Of a DNA stretch of 64,000 nt, positions 1-9,093 are shown piece after piece. A program made the position numbers and the translations under genes. Every line of letters starts with the position of its first letter. Position 1 is the stretch's first letter. Location of the stretch: assembly GCA_943371425.1 (NCBI GenBank), contig CALRUR010000014.1, forward strand, positions 1 to 64,000, read 5' to 3'. Below the pieces are notes generated by a model. That model did not search any database. It worked only from the letters and a program-made list of their open reading frames with translations, and was not told the DNA's origin. Origin of the DNA: CAJBVG01 sp943371425 (GTDB lineage Bacteria > Bacteroidota > Bacteroidia > Sphingobacteriales > Sphingobacteriaceae).

Positions 1-2
1 GA

Positions 3-74
3 ATAATGTCCATTCCAATGTATAACTTAGGTGGAGCAGTAGTAATTGTTGCCATAACTTATATTTTTTGGTGA
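3..74 (+). CDS. C-terminal end of a gene cut by the window edge
   Basis: An open frame enters from the left edge and ends at TGA 72-74. The visible residues end in a hydrophobic stretch (GGAVVIVAITYIFW) that looks like a C-terminal membrane segment. The frame may be chance because only 23 codons are visible. It precedes an attC-like inverted repeat, as a cassette gene would. No function can be assigned. Confidence 0.35.
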   Translation: MMSIPMYNLGGAVVIVAITYIFW

Positions 75-134
75 AATATGAATTTAAGTATTGTCACATA
101 TTTATTGATGGAATATTTGCTACTGCTTTTACAT

Positions 135-247
135 GGGTGCTTGGCAAAATGGCGGGTTCATTGCTAAATTGAACATTCGGATTTCTAATAAACATTAGTA
201 CTAAATTGAAAGTAAGTGCTTCAAAGTCCGCCACTTCGCAAAGCCCC
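135..247. repeat. attC-like imperfect inverted repeat 1
   Basis: The left arm at 135-155 (GGGTGCTTGGCAAAATGGCG plus G) and the right arm at 228-247 (CCGCCACTTCGCAAAGCCCC) pair at about 17 of 20 positions with one bulge, around a loop of about 72 bases. The right arm is followed by AACGTTATGTGCAA, which resembles the GTT-containing core of integron recombination sites. It lies between two small unrelated ORFs. An imperfect palindrome of this size in this place is what an attC site looks like, but no integrase gene is in the window and the core does not match GTTRRRY exactly, so the identification is inference. Confidence 0.4.
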
Positions 248-278
248 AAAACGTTATGTGCAACCATAAAAAACGACA

Positions 279-1007
279 ATGAAACAAATAATAATCATAT
301 TAACAATAGTACTCTGGTCAACTTTTTCGTTTGGACAAAAATATATGATTAAAAACAACGACACACTTCCTTACAAAGAAGAAATGGAGGTTCGAGAAGG
401 TGATTCAGTTTACATTGGTGAATGCTGGACATTTGAAAATGTAAATGGACAAATAATAAATCAAAGAGACCAAAATTGTTTACCTCAAGGACATTGGGTT
501 ATAACAGACAGTTTAGGAAATTCTCAAACAGGCGACTACAGAGATGGCAAATCAATTGGAGTGTGGAAACAAATCGACAAGACAGGTAAACTTTTAAATG
601 AAAAGGAAACGGTTACAATTGGCCATGACACTTATACAATAAAGGAAATTCACTACTCAAGCGGACAGGCCATAATCATTGTTGACAAGCCATTTCTTGC
701 CTTTTATCTGAAAAATTTAATTGCAATAGCTATCGTTTTATTTCTTTCCTTTTTTAGTAGAATATATATTAACAGTAGAATATACAACGTTGAAAATGGG
801 ACAAACCTTTCGCCCATTTACTTTTACTTAGGACCACTTTCAACAAATAATTTTCGACATAGTTTACTTTGCACTTTTTCATTTTGGTTTTCAAACTATA
901 AACCAGAAAACAGACGACTTGTATTAATCACAAACACACTCTCTGTTATTGCACTAGGACTATTTTTTGGAGCAATAATCGGACTTGCAATTGAAAGTAA
1001 CATATGA
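279..1007 (+). CDS. Hypothetical membrane protein with MORN-like segment
   Basis: This is a 242-residue protein of unknown function. It opens with a clear signal peptide ending SFG-Q at about residue 20. Residues 68-108 contain G-x-W and G-x-Y-x-D-G-K patterns (GHW, GDYRDGKSIGVW) like the MORN/YwqK-type repeats common in Bacteroidota. Two hydrophobic segments follow at about 146-163 and 215-236, so the N-terminal half is probably periplasmic or external and the C-terminus membrane-embedded. It starts at ATG 279 and ends in TGA. It stands alone between two attC-like inverted repeats, which fits a mobile cassette gene. Confidence 0.6.
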   Translation: MKQIIIILTIVLWSTFSFGQKYMIKNNDTLPYKEEMEVREGDSVYIGECWTFENVNGQIINQRDQNCLPQGHWVITDSLGNSQTGDYRDGKSIGVWKQIDKTGKLLNEKETVTIGHDTYTIKEIHYSSGQAIIIVDKPFLAFYLKNLIAIAIVLFLSFFSRIYINSRIYNVENGTNLSPIYFYLGPLSTNNFRHSLLCTFSFWFSNYKPENRRLVLITNTLSVIALGLFFGAIIGLAIESNI

Positions 1008-1052
1008 GAAACATTAACGAACTAAGAAGAGAGGCAGCACATAGCAGAACAT

Positions 1053-1160
1053 TTGCAATTGGCGGGGTTTCGTCTCCGTTTGACAGTTTTGTTGTTGTCG
1101 AAAGATCAGTTCTTCGAACAAACTTTTGTGATGAAAAGCCCGTCCATCGTCAATCTGCAA
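1053..1160. repeat. attC-like imperfect inverted repeat 2
   Basis: The left arm (1053-1070, TTGCAATTGGCGGGGTTT) and the right arm (1134-1160, with AAAAGCCCGTCC and CAATCTGCAA) are imperfect complements, and an inner TCGAA/TTCGA pairing lies at about 1099-1117. It fills the gap after the gene ending at 1007. The frame is open across it and joins the downstream gene, but I read this stretch as non-coding. Same class as the repeat at 135-247, with a different sequence. Confidence 0.4.
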
Positions 1161-1178
1161 CCCCTTAACTGTTACTTC

Positions 1179-1774
1179 ATGACAGACCTTTTAAACATAA
1201 AGAAACTGAAAATCTACGATTTGTATGGTGGTGAATTAGACGAAATGTGTAGAAATAACAAACCGGCAGAAAAAGCTGTTTTTGGTAGCAACTTGGATAG
1301 TACTTGGACATTAATAACAAACAAACTTCAAGACATAGAATTAATTTCAAAACGATTAACTTCATATGAATATACGAAAAGTACTTTGACGGAGTTATAT
1401 GAAAAATCAGATACTGAAGCGTACAAATTTTTTACAGAAAAAATTCCATTTTATAATGACTTTCAGAAAGTAAAGTATATTTTAGAAACTGGACAACAGA
1501 CGAAACAGATACAAGTTGGGCAGGTTATGACAGCGGTAAAGAATTTTTAATTGACCTAAATGCAGACATCGAAAAAATTAAATTTTGCGACTTTGAAACT
1601 TTGGACAAACTGAATATGGAATTTGCACCAACTTCAACTTACCAAGAAATATCTTTATCAAATGGTTGGTCCAACGAATACCTAAAACTTGCGGAACAGT
1701 TTGACAAACTATATAAGAATATAAAAAGCCAGAAGACGACTGAAAACAAAAAAGTATGGTGGAAATTTTGGTAG
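1179..1774 (+). pseudogene. Hypothetical protein gene, broken by a one-base frameshift
   Basis: The first frame runs from ATG 1179 (MTDLLNIKKLKIYDLYGG) to a stop at 1550. The reading is lost near the T run at 1481-1484. Restoring one T continues as KYIFRNWTTDETDTSWAGYD and on to TAG 1772-1774, ending KKVWWKFW. The joined product would be about 198 residues, hydrophilic, with no signal peptide or membrane segment. The high quality of the second frame (WAGYDSGKEFLIDLNADIEK) shows that it was coding until recently. The family is not recognised. It could be a real mutation or a sequencing error. Confidence 0.65.
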
Positions 1775-1807
1775 AGAACTTAAACGAAAACTAACATACA
1801 AAAAGAT

Positions 1808-2380
1808 TTGGACTCAATACTATTCATAGGACTTTTAATTTTCGTTGGAATTCCAATAGGACTAGGACTGTTATTATATTTTGTTCCGAAAAAACTTGGT
1901 TATCCAAAGACAGCAAAATATTTGACAATTTCTTACATTCTTTTTATATTGACTGTAGCGCTTTATTTTACATTTGAAGACCAACTTTTCTCAAAGAATA
2001 ATGCGAAAGAATTAATTGAAGAACAAGGAATTAAACTGAAAGATGATTTTGAATTATTAAAGAATGAATCTACGTCTGCAATTGGTGATTATTACCACAC
2101 ATTTACATTAAAAATATCGGAACATGACAAACAAAATGCAATCACTATAATTAAAAGTACAGATAATTTTAAAACAGATAGTTCTTCAATTGACCAAATG
2201 CTCTATCTCTCTGACCAAAGATATTTTGGCCCCAAAAAGATACAGAATTATGAGACTGTAAACGAATATGTCCGTGAATATTTTGAGCCAAGTGGACGGA
2301 AAGGTTACGCACCAACATTTAGAAGAATATCAATAAGTAAAGCAGACAGTGAACTAATATTTGAAGACATTGACGAATAG
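1808..2380 (+). CDS. Hypothetical small membrane protein
   Basis: A 190-residue protein starting at TTG 1808; no in-frame ATG lies nearby upstream. Two transmembrane segments occupy about residues 5-25 and 37-54, separated by a short basic loop (VPKKLGYPKTAKY). The remaining 130 residues are charged and soluble. It follows the broken gene ending at 1774 by 33 bases. No family is recognised. The weak start codon and isolated setting fit the other cassette-like genes of this end of the window. Confidence 0.55.
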   Translation: MDSILFIGLLIFVGIPIGLGLLLYFVPKKLGYPKTAKYLTISYILFILTVALYFTFEDQLFSKNNAKELIEEQGIKLKDDFELLKNESTSAIGDYYHTFTLKISEHDKQNAITIIKSTDNFKTDSSSIDQMLYLSDQRYFGPKKIQNYETVNEYVREYFEPSGRKGYAPTFRRISISKADSELIFEDIDE

Positions 2381-2443
2381 AAAAACGCCCAATAATATTA
2401 CCTACAAGAAATAGGCTGTTTAGTGGTCAAATAAAGTTTTGTG

Positions 2444-2537
2444 TCCCGAATGTTCGGGATTCAGTGCTGGCATACAGTTTGTGATTTAGTATAGTCAACT
2501 TCTTATACCTGCAATCCCTTATGCCAGCGTCTGTATG
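2444..2537. repeat. attC-like inverted repeat 3 with a small palindrome
   Basis: A perfect pair GCTGGCATA (2466-2474) and TATGCCAGC (2520-2528) encloses 45 bases. A second pair, CATACAG (2471-2477) and CTGTATG (2531-2537), overlaps it. Just before lies a separate palindrome TCCCGAA-TG-TTCGGGA (2444-2459), too tight a loop and without a T run for a normal terminator. The gap 2381-2563 carries no gene. The right-hand sequence CTTATGCCAGCG resembles an attC right end. Identification is tentative. Confidence 0.4.
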
Positions 2538-2563
2538 ATCCATTAAATATTAATTATAAAAAA

Positions 2564-3070
2564 ATGAAGATAAATATTAAGAAAGAGTTAGCATTACTTA
2601 CAGTTTTTATGTTAGGAGTATGCTCTACTATGTTCGCACAAAACTCATTAGAAAAAACTATTTATCTAATGAGAGCTAAGCAATTCTATGGCAGTGGTGC
2701 CAAAATGAATTTGATGATAAACGGCAAGTTGTTCTATGAAATGAAAAATGGAACTCGTTTGATTATTAAGTCGTCTAAAAAGGATACTTTAAATTTTCAG
2801 ATAATTTATCCGCTTGGTAAAAGTCATAAGTCTAAAGTATTACAGATTTTACTAAATGATACAAGTAAAATGTATATAGATTTATATTATTGGGGTGAAG
2901 CATATAATCCATTTAAACATAGTGGTGCAATAAGAGGACCCAATGGAGAAATGCCTAAATTTAATATTGAGATAGTGGAATTGCCTGAAGAGAAGGGCAA
3001 GTTGAAATTCTGGCAAGCTGAATTTTATAAGGATAACAATAAAATAATAGAAAAAAACAAAGGTGACTAA
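2564..3070 (+). CDS. Hypothetical secreted protein
   Basis: A 168-residue exported protein with a signal peptide (basic KINIKKE, hydrophobic core, cleavage around FA-Q at residues 25-26). The mature part is mixed alpha/beta and rich in lysine and tyrosine, with no recognised motif. It overlaps the next gene by 8 bases, so the two are probably translated together. No function is assigned. Confidence 0.6.
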   Translation: MKINIKKELALLTVFMLGVCSTMFAQNSLEKTIYLMRAKQFYGSGAKMNLMINGKLFYEMKNGTRLIIKSSKKDTLNFQIIYPLGKSHKSKVLQILLNDTSKMYIDLYYWGEAYNPFKHSGAIRGPNGEMPKFNIEIVELPEEKGKLKFWQAEFYKDNNKIIEKNKGD

Positions 3071-3575
3071 AAATATTCGCAGACAACTAACTTTATTTGT
3101 GGACCCCAAAGATGCTGAAACTATTGAACAAGTAAGGCAAGAATTTAACCCCAAACAATTTGAGTTAATAAAATCTCATGTGACTTTATGTAGGGAGGAC
3201 GAGATTCAAAATTTGGATCAAATAATTTCAAACTTACTTTATTTAACACAGGAAGAAATTATTATTGAATTTAAGAAAGCAACAAGGTTCGACAATGGTA
3301 AAGGTGTTTTTCTTCCTGCAACAACTAACAATGAGAGTTTTCAGGAGTTACGGAAACAAGTTTTACTCGGACTCCATAACAATTTAAGAAAGCAAGAACC
3401 ACACATTACTTTAATGCATCCAAGAAACTCAACTTGTACAGACGAAATATTTCAACAAATTGAAAAAATTGTTTTGCCAACTCACTTAATATTTAAAAGC
3501 ATTAGCCTTATAGAACAAGAAGACGGCGGAAAATGGAGGATCTTACAAGAATTTGAACTTAGGAAAAGGATATGA
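3063..3575 (+). CDS. 2'-5' RNA ligase family (2H phosphoesterase) protein
   Basis: A 170-residue protein with the two HxT motifs that define the 2H phosphoesterase superfamily: SHVTL (His39, Thr41) and PHITL (His114, Thr116). Members act on 2',5'- or cyclic phosphodiester ends of RNA or nucleotides; the substrate here is unknown. The start is GTG 3063, inside the end of the preceding gene (8-base overlap), and no better in-frame ATG gives the full N-terminal beta strand (RRQLTLFVD). Length fits the family. Confidence 0.8.
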   Translation: MTKNIRRQLTLFVDPKDAETIEQVRQEFNPKQFELIKSHVTLCREDEIQNLDQIISNLLYLTQEEIIIEFKKATRFDNGKGVFLPATTNNESFQELRKQVLLGLHNNLRKQEPHITLMHPRNSTCTDEIFQQIEKIVLPTHLIFKSISLIEQEDGGKWRILQEFELRKRI

Positions 3576-3702
3576 AAAACACTAAACAGAATAGTAGTTC
3601 CATTAATAGAAATGCCAGGTACATTTTCACACATAATTTATTTAACCAACCGCAATAAATTCCAATTACCTAAAAAGACAAAAACATTTACCAAGAAATT
3701 TT

Positions 3703-4092
3703 CTATTTGCTCTCTACCTTTTGTTTATTCAATTTAAATCCTTCGCCCCATTTAGCCATTGTTAATATTACAGGCGACAAGGTGAGTCCAAACTCAGTCA
3801 AGGTGTATTCTACCTTCGGTGGAATTTCTGCATAAATTTTTCTGCTAATAATACCGTCTTCTTCTAATTCTCTTAGCTGTTGTGTAAGCATAGATTGTGT
3901 AATGCCAATTACGCTGCGTTTTAATTCGCCAAACCTGGCTGGCGCTGTAAAATAGATTGCGTTAATAAGTATAGGCTTCCATTTGCCTCCCAAAACTTTC
4001 ATGGTAGCCGTTACTGGGCAAGTATTTTCATCAAAAATAAAAGTTTTTTTATTTTCAATTACTTGATTGTCAAAATTAGTATTGTTTTCCAT
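3703..4092 (-). CDS. HxlR-family transcriptional regulator
   Basis: A 129-residue winged-helix regulator. It shows the family hallmarks: Cys-Pro-Val near residue 25, LGGKWKPILI, then ARFGELKRSVIGITQSMLTQ (recognition helix), LRELEEDGIISR and YTLTEFG. HxlR-type proteins bind DNA as dimers and often sense electrophiles or oxidants through the N-terminal Cys. It is divergent from the broken VOC gene at 4194, which is probably its former target, as HxlR regulators commonly control the divergent neighbour. Confidence 0.9.
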   Translation of the reverse strand: MENNTNFDNQVIENKKTFIFDENTCPVTATMKVLGGKWKPILINAIYFTAPARFGELKRSVIGITQSMLTQQLRELEEDGIISRKIYAEIPPKVEYTLTEFGLTLSPVILTMAKWGEGFKLNKQKVESK

Positions 4093-4152
4093 ACCTACTT
4101 CTTTTTAGTGTCCTACTTGTTTATTAATACATAACATTGGATACTTGCAGTA

Positions 4153-4160
4153 CAAAGGTA
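4153..4160 (-). promoter_or_regulatory. Putative -7 box upstream of the HxlR gene
   Basis: Read on the minus strand this is TACCTTTG, matching the Bacteroidota -7 consensus TAnnTTTG, about 60 bases before the HxlR start. A well-placed -33 TTG is not obvious. Confidence 0.35.
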
Positions 4161-4193
4161 AATAAAACAACATTCATTTAAAATATAATAATT

Positions 4194-4559
4194 ATGGTAA
4201 GTAATTTAAATTGGTTCGAAATCCCAGCAACAGATTTCGAGAGAGCAAAAGCATTTTATGCTACAGTGTTAGATGCTCAAATTCATGATGACCCAAATAG
4301 GCCTTATGCATATTTACCGTCCGACTCAAAAAATGGTTGATTTGGTGGAGCAATTGGCTATGGTGAAAACTTTGTTCCTGCAACAACTGGCACAACAATT
4401 TATTTAGATGGCGGTAATGATCTTTCAGTACCATTAGGCCGAGTAGAAATTGCTGGAGGAAAAGTTATACTGCCGAAAACTGCTATTGGAAACAATGGCT
4501 TTATTGCACTCTTTATAGACACGGAAGGAAATAAAGTTGGATTCCATTCAATGGAATAA
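4194..4559 (+). pseudogene. VOC-family (glyoxalase-like) gene with an in-frame TGA
   Basis: The frame from ATG 4194 reads NLNWFEIPATDFERAKAFY, the classic start of a VOC/glyoxalase-like protein. A TGA at 4338-4340 (codon 49) interrupts it, after which the same frame continues FGGAIGYGENFVPATTGTTI to TAA 4557-4559 with a good VOC C-terminus (GNNGFIALFIDTEGNKVGFH). Full length would be about 121 residues, normal for the family. Since both sides keep the frame and sequence quality, the stop is recent, an error, or is read through. Divergent from the HxlR regulator and followed by a strong terminator. Confidence 0.8.
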
Positions 4560-4587
4560 TACAGAGTTTTCCTGTTTACTTTAATTA

Positions 4588-4630
4588 AGCTGATAGAAAT
4601 ATTGTTATTGATATTTCTATCAGCTTTTTT
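4588..4630 (+). terminator. Strong intrinsic terminator
   Basis: A perfect 15-bp stem (AGCTGATAGAAATAT at 4588-4602, complement at 4611-4625) with an 8-base loop, followed directly by a T run to 4630. It ends the broken VOC gene. Confidence 0.9.
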
Positions 4631-4747
4631 GCTTTAGCCAAATTTAATCCTTTTTTAATATATTTAAATGTAGTTTCTACGTATTATTATGATGTTAAAA
4701 ATTCCACCTGAAAGCAAATCGGCCAAATTTATAATCAACAAAAAAAA

Positions 4748-5020
4748 ATGAAACTCATATTAATATTAATAATTACAACTGCATCATTTACAGCAAACGC
4801 TCAAATTGATACCACACAAATAAAAAGTTTTGATAACTATTATCCCGAAACAAAACTAAGGGTAATAGGAAAATCAATAAATGGTATTTTAGTAGACACA
4901 GTACGTTTATTTGATAAAAGTGGGGGAGTAATGGATTCTATAATTTATCAAAATGGGCAAGAAATATACAGAGCAAGAATTGATAAAAAAGGGAAAATAA
5001 AATTTGAATATAAATTATAG
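4748..5020 (+). CDS. Small secreted hypothetical protein
   Basis: A 90-residue protein with a signal peptide cleaved about after residue 18 (SFTANA-Q). The mature part carries GKSINGILVDTVRLFDKSG and GQEIYRARIDKKGKIKFEYK, a spaced G-x(n)-Y/F pattern reminiscent of antitoxin-like/MORN beta repeats but too short to assign. It begins after a run of A residues (4739-4747), which is typical of leader regions here. Function unknown. Confidence 0.6.
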   Translation: MKLILILIITTASFTANAQIDTTQIKSFDNYYPETKLRVIGKSINGILVDTVRLFDKSGGVMDSIIYQNGQEIYRARIDKKGKIKFEYKL

Positions 5021-5162
5021 CTGAGATAAAATCGTTCAAATTTTAATGCTTATGAAATATTTTGTATTTTAATTCCTTGCTCACAGTCTATCTAAAAAAC
5101 GTTATATGCCACTATTGCCTCCAACCCTAAATCCAATACTATAACCAACTATTTAAAAAATC

Positions 5163-6248
5163 ATGAAACACCTTTTTTTCATCCTCGCAATTTTACTTAC
5201 CAATTTTACTTTCGCACAAACCAACCCTTATGCAGAAGTACTCAACTATTACAACACTGAAAAGAACTTTAATGGAGCGGTATTAGTAGCATCCAATGGG
5301 CAGATAGATTACCTAGCTGGTATTGGTATTTCTAACAGACAAACCGGCACTGCTATGAATGCTAAAACTAAATTTAAAATAGCATCTATTACTAAAACAT
5401 TTACAGCAGTACTTATTCTGCAACTTTATGAGCAAGGTAAAATAGACTTGAATGCAAATTTCGGGAAATACTATCCAACCTATAAAGGCGAGGCGAAAGA
5501 TAAAGTAACCATACAACATTTACTTACCTACAGTTCTGGTATTCCGAATACGGTTAACAATTTATGGATGACACCCTATCAAACACCATTAAGCATCGAC
5601 GAATTTATAAATAAATATTGTAGTGGGAATTTAGAGTTTACCCCGGGAGAAAAAGCAAATTACAGCAATACAGATTACACCATATTGCATAAAATTATTG
5701 AGAACGTTTCCAAAAAATCTTTTACCACGCTCTTGCAAGAAAATATTTTGAAGCCTTTACAAATGGAGAACACAGGGATGGCTAACTCCAAAGATATTAT
5801 AGTAGGCCTTACCAGTTCGTATTCAATAGATGATTCTACGAATAAAATCCAGCCAGACGAACCTTATTTCATTGAGAACTATTTTGGTTCTGCTGCTATG
5901 TATTCAACCGTAGAAGATTTATTAGCTTTTAACAATGGTATTTTCAATTATAAGTTATTAAACGAAGCCAATACAAACTTAATGCTTAAACCGAATAGAA
6001 AATTAGATGGTGCAACCTTAGGGGGTATCTGGTATGCCGATGGTTATGGTACCTTTAGCAAGCCTTTTATATACAGAACAGGAGGTTTGTTAGGTTCTTG
6101 TTCTAATTGGATACATACTATTGATGATAAAAAAACGATCATCGTTTTTAACAATACAAACGGAACAAATTTATATGAACTTTCTGAGCAGTTATATTTG
6201 GTAAGTACCGGTCAAAAAGCAACTTTACCTAGTGTTAAAAAACAATGA
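5163..6248 (+). CDS. Serine hydrolase, beta-lactamase/class C-like family
   Basis: A 361-residue exported serine hydrolase. The signal peptide ends at TFA-Q (residue 18-19). Catalytic features of the penicillin-binding-protein/class C fold are present: Ser75-Ile-Thr-Lys78 (SxxK), Tyr167-Ser-Asn (YxN) and Arg305-Thr-Gly-Gly (KTG-like). Bacterial relatives act as esterases or D-amino-acid peptidases in the periplasm, so the name does not imply antibiotic resistance. It stands alone between short intergenic regions; the upstream gap contains AACGTTATATGCCAC (5099-5113), similar to the attC-like right end at 251-264. Confidence 0.88.
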   Translation: MKHLFFILAILLTNFTFAQTNPYAEVLNYYNTEKNFNGAVLVASNGQIDYLAGIGISNRQTGTAMNAKTKFKIASITKTFTAVLILQLYEQGKIDLNANFGKYYPTYKGEAKDKVTIQHLLTYSSGIPNTVNNLWMTPYQTPLSIDEFINKYCSGNLEFTPGEKANYSNTDYTILHKIIENVSKKSFTTLLQENILKPLQMENTGMANSKDIIVGLTSSYSIDDSTNKIQPDEPYFIENYFGSAAMYSTVEDLLAFNNGIFNYKLLNEANTNLMLKPNRKLDGATLGGIWYADGYGTFSKPFIYRTGGLLGSCSNWIHTIDDKKTIIVFNNTNGTNLYELSEQLYLVSTGQKATLPSVKKQ

Positions 6249-6289
6249 GTAAACCAAATTCACTGTTACACCTCCTATAAAACAAAAAC

Positions 6290-7339
6290 ATGAAACTCAT
6301 TATTCTACTCTTATTTACAATTCTCTCAAACTCTTGTATCTCACAAGAAAAGAAAATGAACACTACTATTAAAAGTGATTCGGATAAAGTAGAAATGGAA
6401 TCTCAAATTGGACAGTATGTTACCAGTATATTCGAAGATTCTAAAGGAAATTTATGGTTCGGAACCAATGGAGATGGAATTGCTCGGTTTGATGGGAAAA
6501 ATCTGCACTATTTTACCACAAAAGATGGCTTACCCTCCGATAGAGTAACTGGTATTACGGAGGAAACAAATGGCACCTATTGGTTACATACCGGCGAAGG
6601 CTTATGTAAATAAGATGGAAAAACCTTTACTAATTTTTTAGTAGGAGAGGATTTTAGCAGCAATGTAGTTACCAAATTATTGATAGATCGTAACAATGTT
6701 TTTTGGCTTGGCACTTGGAATGGGGTGTATAAATTCGACGGAAAAAGATTTCATAAATTTAGCATTCCGTACCCGATGGTTGATACCAGAATAAATGAAG
6801 ACACTAAACATTGGGTATCGGGTATAAATGAAGATGCCGATGGTAATATTTGGTTTAGAAGAGATGGTTATGGTGTATGTAAATATGATGGAAAATCCTT
6901 TACACATATTCTAAAAAAAGACGGTCTGCACTCTAATAATGTTACCCAAATAGAATTCGACAAAGATGGTAGTGTTTGGGTTGCAACCAGAGTTGCCGAA
7001 AGAGATGACCCCGACCCCAAAAAACGATTTGGAAAGGGTGGTGTAAATAAAATGATAGGGAAGGAGATTATTTCATTTCCAGAAATTGCTGGGTTTAATG
7101 ACGGCGATGTGTACGAAATCTATAGAGACAAATCTGATAATATTTGGATAAGCACCGTAAAAAATGGAGTATATAAATATGATAGTAATACATTTAAACA
7201 CTTCGATGTTCCAATTTCAATAATGGGTATACTAGAAGACCGAAATGGAAATGTTTGGTTAGGTGGAGCCGGTGGATTGTATAGAATTAATAAGAACAAC
7301 GAGATAATAAACGTAACCACCAATGGACCTTGGAGATAA
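6290..7339 (+). pseudogene. Two-component-regulator propeller lipoprotein, split by an in-frame TAA
   Basis: One frame runs from ATG 6290 to TAA 7337-7339 but is interrupted by TAA 6611-6613. The product starts with a lipoprotein signal (LSNSC, Cys16) and consists of Reg_prop-type repeats: EDSKGNLWFGTNGDGIARFD, INEDADGNIWF, DKDGSVWVATR, DKSDNIWISTV, EDRNGNVWLGG. At the break the text is LCK-stop-DGKTFTNF, while a later repeat has VCKYDGKSFTHI, so the lost residue is almost surely Tyr (TAT to TAA). Intact it would be about 349 residues, a periplasmic beta-propeller sensor-like protein without the usual kinase. An internal start near 6680 could give a fragment. Confidence 0.82.
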
Positions 7340-7525
7340 TGAATGCTAACGCAAAGCCTAATAATCTTTGTGTTTGTTGTGATATAAACCAATAAAAAAA
7401 TATGTGAAGAAATTACTAACGATAGTTTTGTTTCAAAAAACGTTTTAAGCATGCGTGTTTAATAAACAAGCAATATGTAATTGACTACTTTTTTGTAATT
7501 TTATTTTGATAATACTTTAGATAAA

Positions 7526-8377
7526 ATGAAATCAGATGAAATAAAAGATTTATTCCACAAATTTGAAAAAGCGGCATCAGAACTTGAAGGTGTTGAATGT
7601 TGGAGTGCACGTGATCTGCAAATACTTCTTGGATATAGTAAATGGGAAAACTTCCTGAAAGTTATTGATAAAGCAAAAGACGCTTGCAAAAATGTTGGAG
7701 AAAAAATAGATTATCATTTTCCTGACATCAGGAAAACGATACCAATGCCTAAAGGTGCTGAAAAAGAAATAGATGATACTCTATTGACAAGGTATGCGTG
7801 TTATTTAATCGCTCAAAATGGAGATAGTCGTAAAGAAGAGATTTCTTTTGCTCAAAATTATTTTGCAGTTCAAACAAGAAGAGCTGAGCTTGTAGAGCAA
7901 AGACTTTTAGAATTTGAACGCGTTAAAGCACGAGAAAAACTTAGTCAAACTGAAAAACAATTATCAGGTGTTCTATATGAAAGAGGTATAGATAGTAATG
8001 GCTTTGCAATTTTAAGAAGTAAGGGAGACCAAGCATTATTTCGTCTTAATACTCAAATGCTAAAGAAAAAAATGGGAGTTCCAGATAATAGGCCAGTAGC
8101 TGACTTTCTTCCTACAATTAGCATAAAGGCTAAAGACTTAGCAGCTGAAATGACAGGGCTAAACGTTCAAAGTAAAGACTTAATTGGCCAATCTAAAATT
8201 GAAAAAGAACATATTGATAATAACTTAGCAGTTAGAAATATGCTAACAAATAGAGGAATTATTCCTGAAAACTTACCACCATCTGAAGATATAAAGAAAC
8301 TCCAACGGAAACTTGATAGTGACGAGAAAAAAGTTTTAAAAGAAACTAAAAAGAAACCTAAAAAGGGAGAACAATAA
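7526..8377 (+). CDS. dinD: DNA damage-inducible protein D (DinD)
   Basis: A 283-residue protein closely matching DinD in layout: an N-terminal BRO-N-like domain (WSARDLQILLGYSKWENF, then TRYACYLIAQNGDSRKEEI), a central FAVQTRRAELVEQRL segment, and the DUF-like core LYERGIDSNGFAILRSKGDQ with MLKKKMGVPDNRPVADFLP. In E. coli DinD is SOS-induced and inhibits RecA filaments. The C-terminus ends in a lysine tail. No LexA-like operator was identified upstream. DinD genes are often mobile, which suits this accessory region. Confidence 0.9.
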   Translation: MKSDEIKDLFHKFEKAASELEGVECWSARDLQILLGYSKWENFLKVIDKAKDACKNVGEKIDYHFPDIRKTIPMPKGAEKEIDDTLLTRYACYLIAQNGDSRKEEISFAQNYFAVQTRRAELVEQRLLEFERVKAREKLSQTEKQLSGVLYERGIDSNGFAILRSKGDQALFRLNTQMLKKKMGVPDNRPVADFLPTISIKAKDLAAEMTGLNVQSKDLIGQSKIEKEHIDNNLAVRNMLTNRGIIPENLPPSEDIKKLQRKLDSDEKKVLKETKKKPKKGEQ

Positions 8378-8454
8378 AAATTTTCCACTATAAGCATTTA
8401 TTTATCAGCAAAGTACTTTATGTATTCACAGATATATACGTATAAAAAATAAAA

Positions 8455-9093
8455 ATGACCATCAATTTCAACGAAGATTATATTCTCGAAAACGAGCGAG
8501 TAAAATTAACACCGCTAAAAGCAGAAGACTATACTAATTTACTTTCCTTTGCCATACAAGAACCAGAATTGTGGACCTACTCTTTGGTACAAGCAAGTTC
8601 ACCAGAAAAGATGAAAGACTATATCGACCTAGCGCTTAAAGCGAGGGAGAATAAAAATTCGTACGCATTTGTGGTATTTGATAAGCAGAAAAATCAGTAT
8701 GCAGGCAGTACACGATTTTACGATATACAAATAGAAAATGCAAGCTTGCAATTGGGTTATACATGGTACGGAAAAGAATTTCAAGGAACTGGGCTAAATA
8801 AAAATTGCAAGTATTTACTTTTAGAATTTGCCTTTGAGGTGTTGAATATGGAACGAGTAGAATTTAGAGCCGATAATGATAATAAACGAAGCATACAAGC
8901 AATGAAAAGCATTGGCTGTACAGAGGAAGGTGTGCTAAGGAGCAATACCTTTAAACCAAATGGTGATCGAAGAGATAGCATTGTTTTAAGCATTCTGAAA
9001 GAAGAATGGTACAGCACGGTGAAAGCAAAATTGCGTCTTTTTCTGATAACCATCGTCATGCCAATAGACAAAAAATTTCCTGCTAAAAAATGA
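8455..9093 (+). CDS. GNAT family N-acetyltransferase (RimJ/RimL-like)
   Basis: A 212-residue acetyltransferase of the RimJ/RimL-like GNAT group. It has the N-terminal NERVKLTPLKAEDYTNL strand-helix, the acetyl-CoA-binding region around LGYTWYGKEFQGTGLNKN, and the C-terminal VEFRADNDNKRSIQAMKSIG followed by EGVLRSNTFKPNGDRRDSIV. The substrate (protein N-terminus or small molecule) cannot be told. The last 15 residues after VKAKL look unlike the family and may be an extension. It overlaps the sigZ start by four bases (ATGA), implying an operon. Confidence 0.88.
   Translation: MTINFNEDYILENERVKLTPLKAEDYTNLLSFAIQEPELWTYSLVQASSPEKMKDYIDLALKARENKNSYAFVVFDKQKNQYAGSTRFYDIQIENASLQLGYTWYGKEFQGTGLNKNCKYLLLEFAFEVLNMERVEFRADNDNKRSIQAMKSIGCTEEGVLRSNTFKPNGDRRDSIVLSILKEEWYSTVKAKLRLFLITIVMPIDKKFPAKK

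Noticed and set aside
1053..1178. First 42 residues of the ORF starting at 1053
   Set aside because: This stretch is the inverted repeat and lacks protein-like composition; ATG 1179 fits better.
2444..2459. Palindrome TCCCGAATGTTCGGGA as a terminator
   Set aside because: The two-base loop and missing T run make it a poor terminator.
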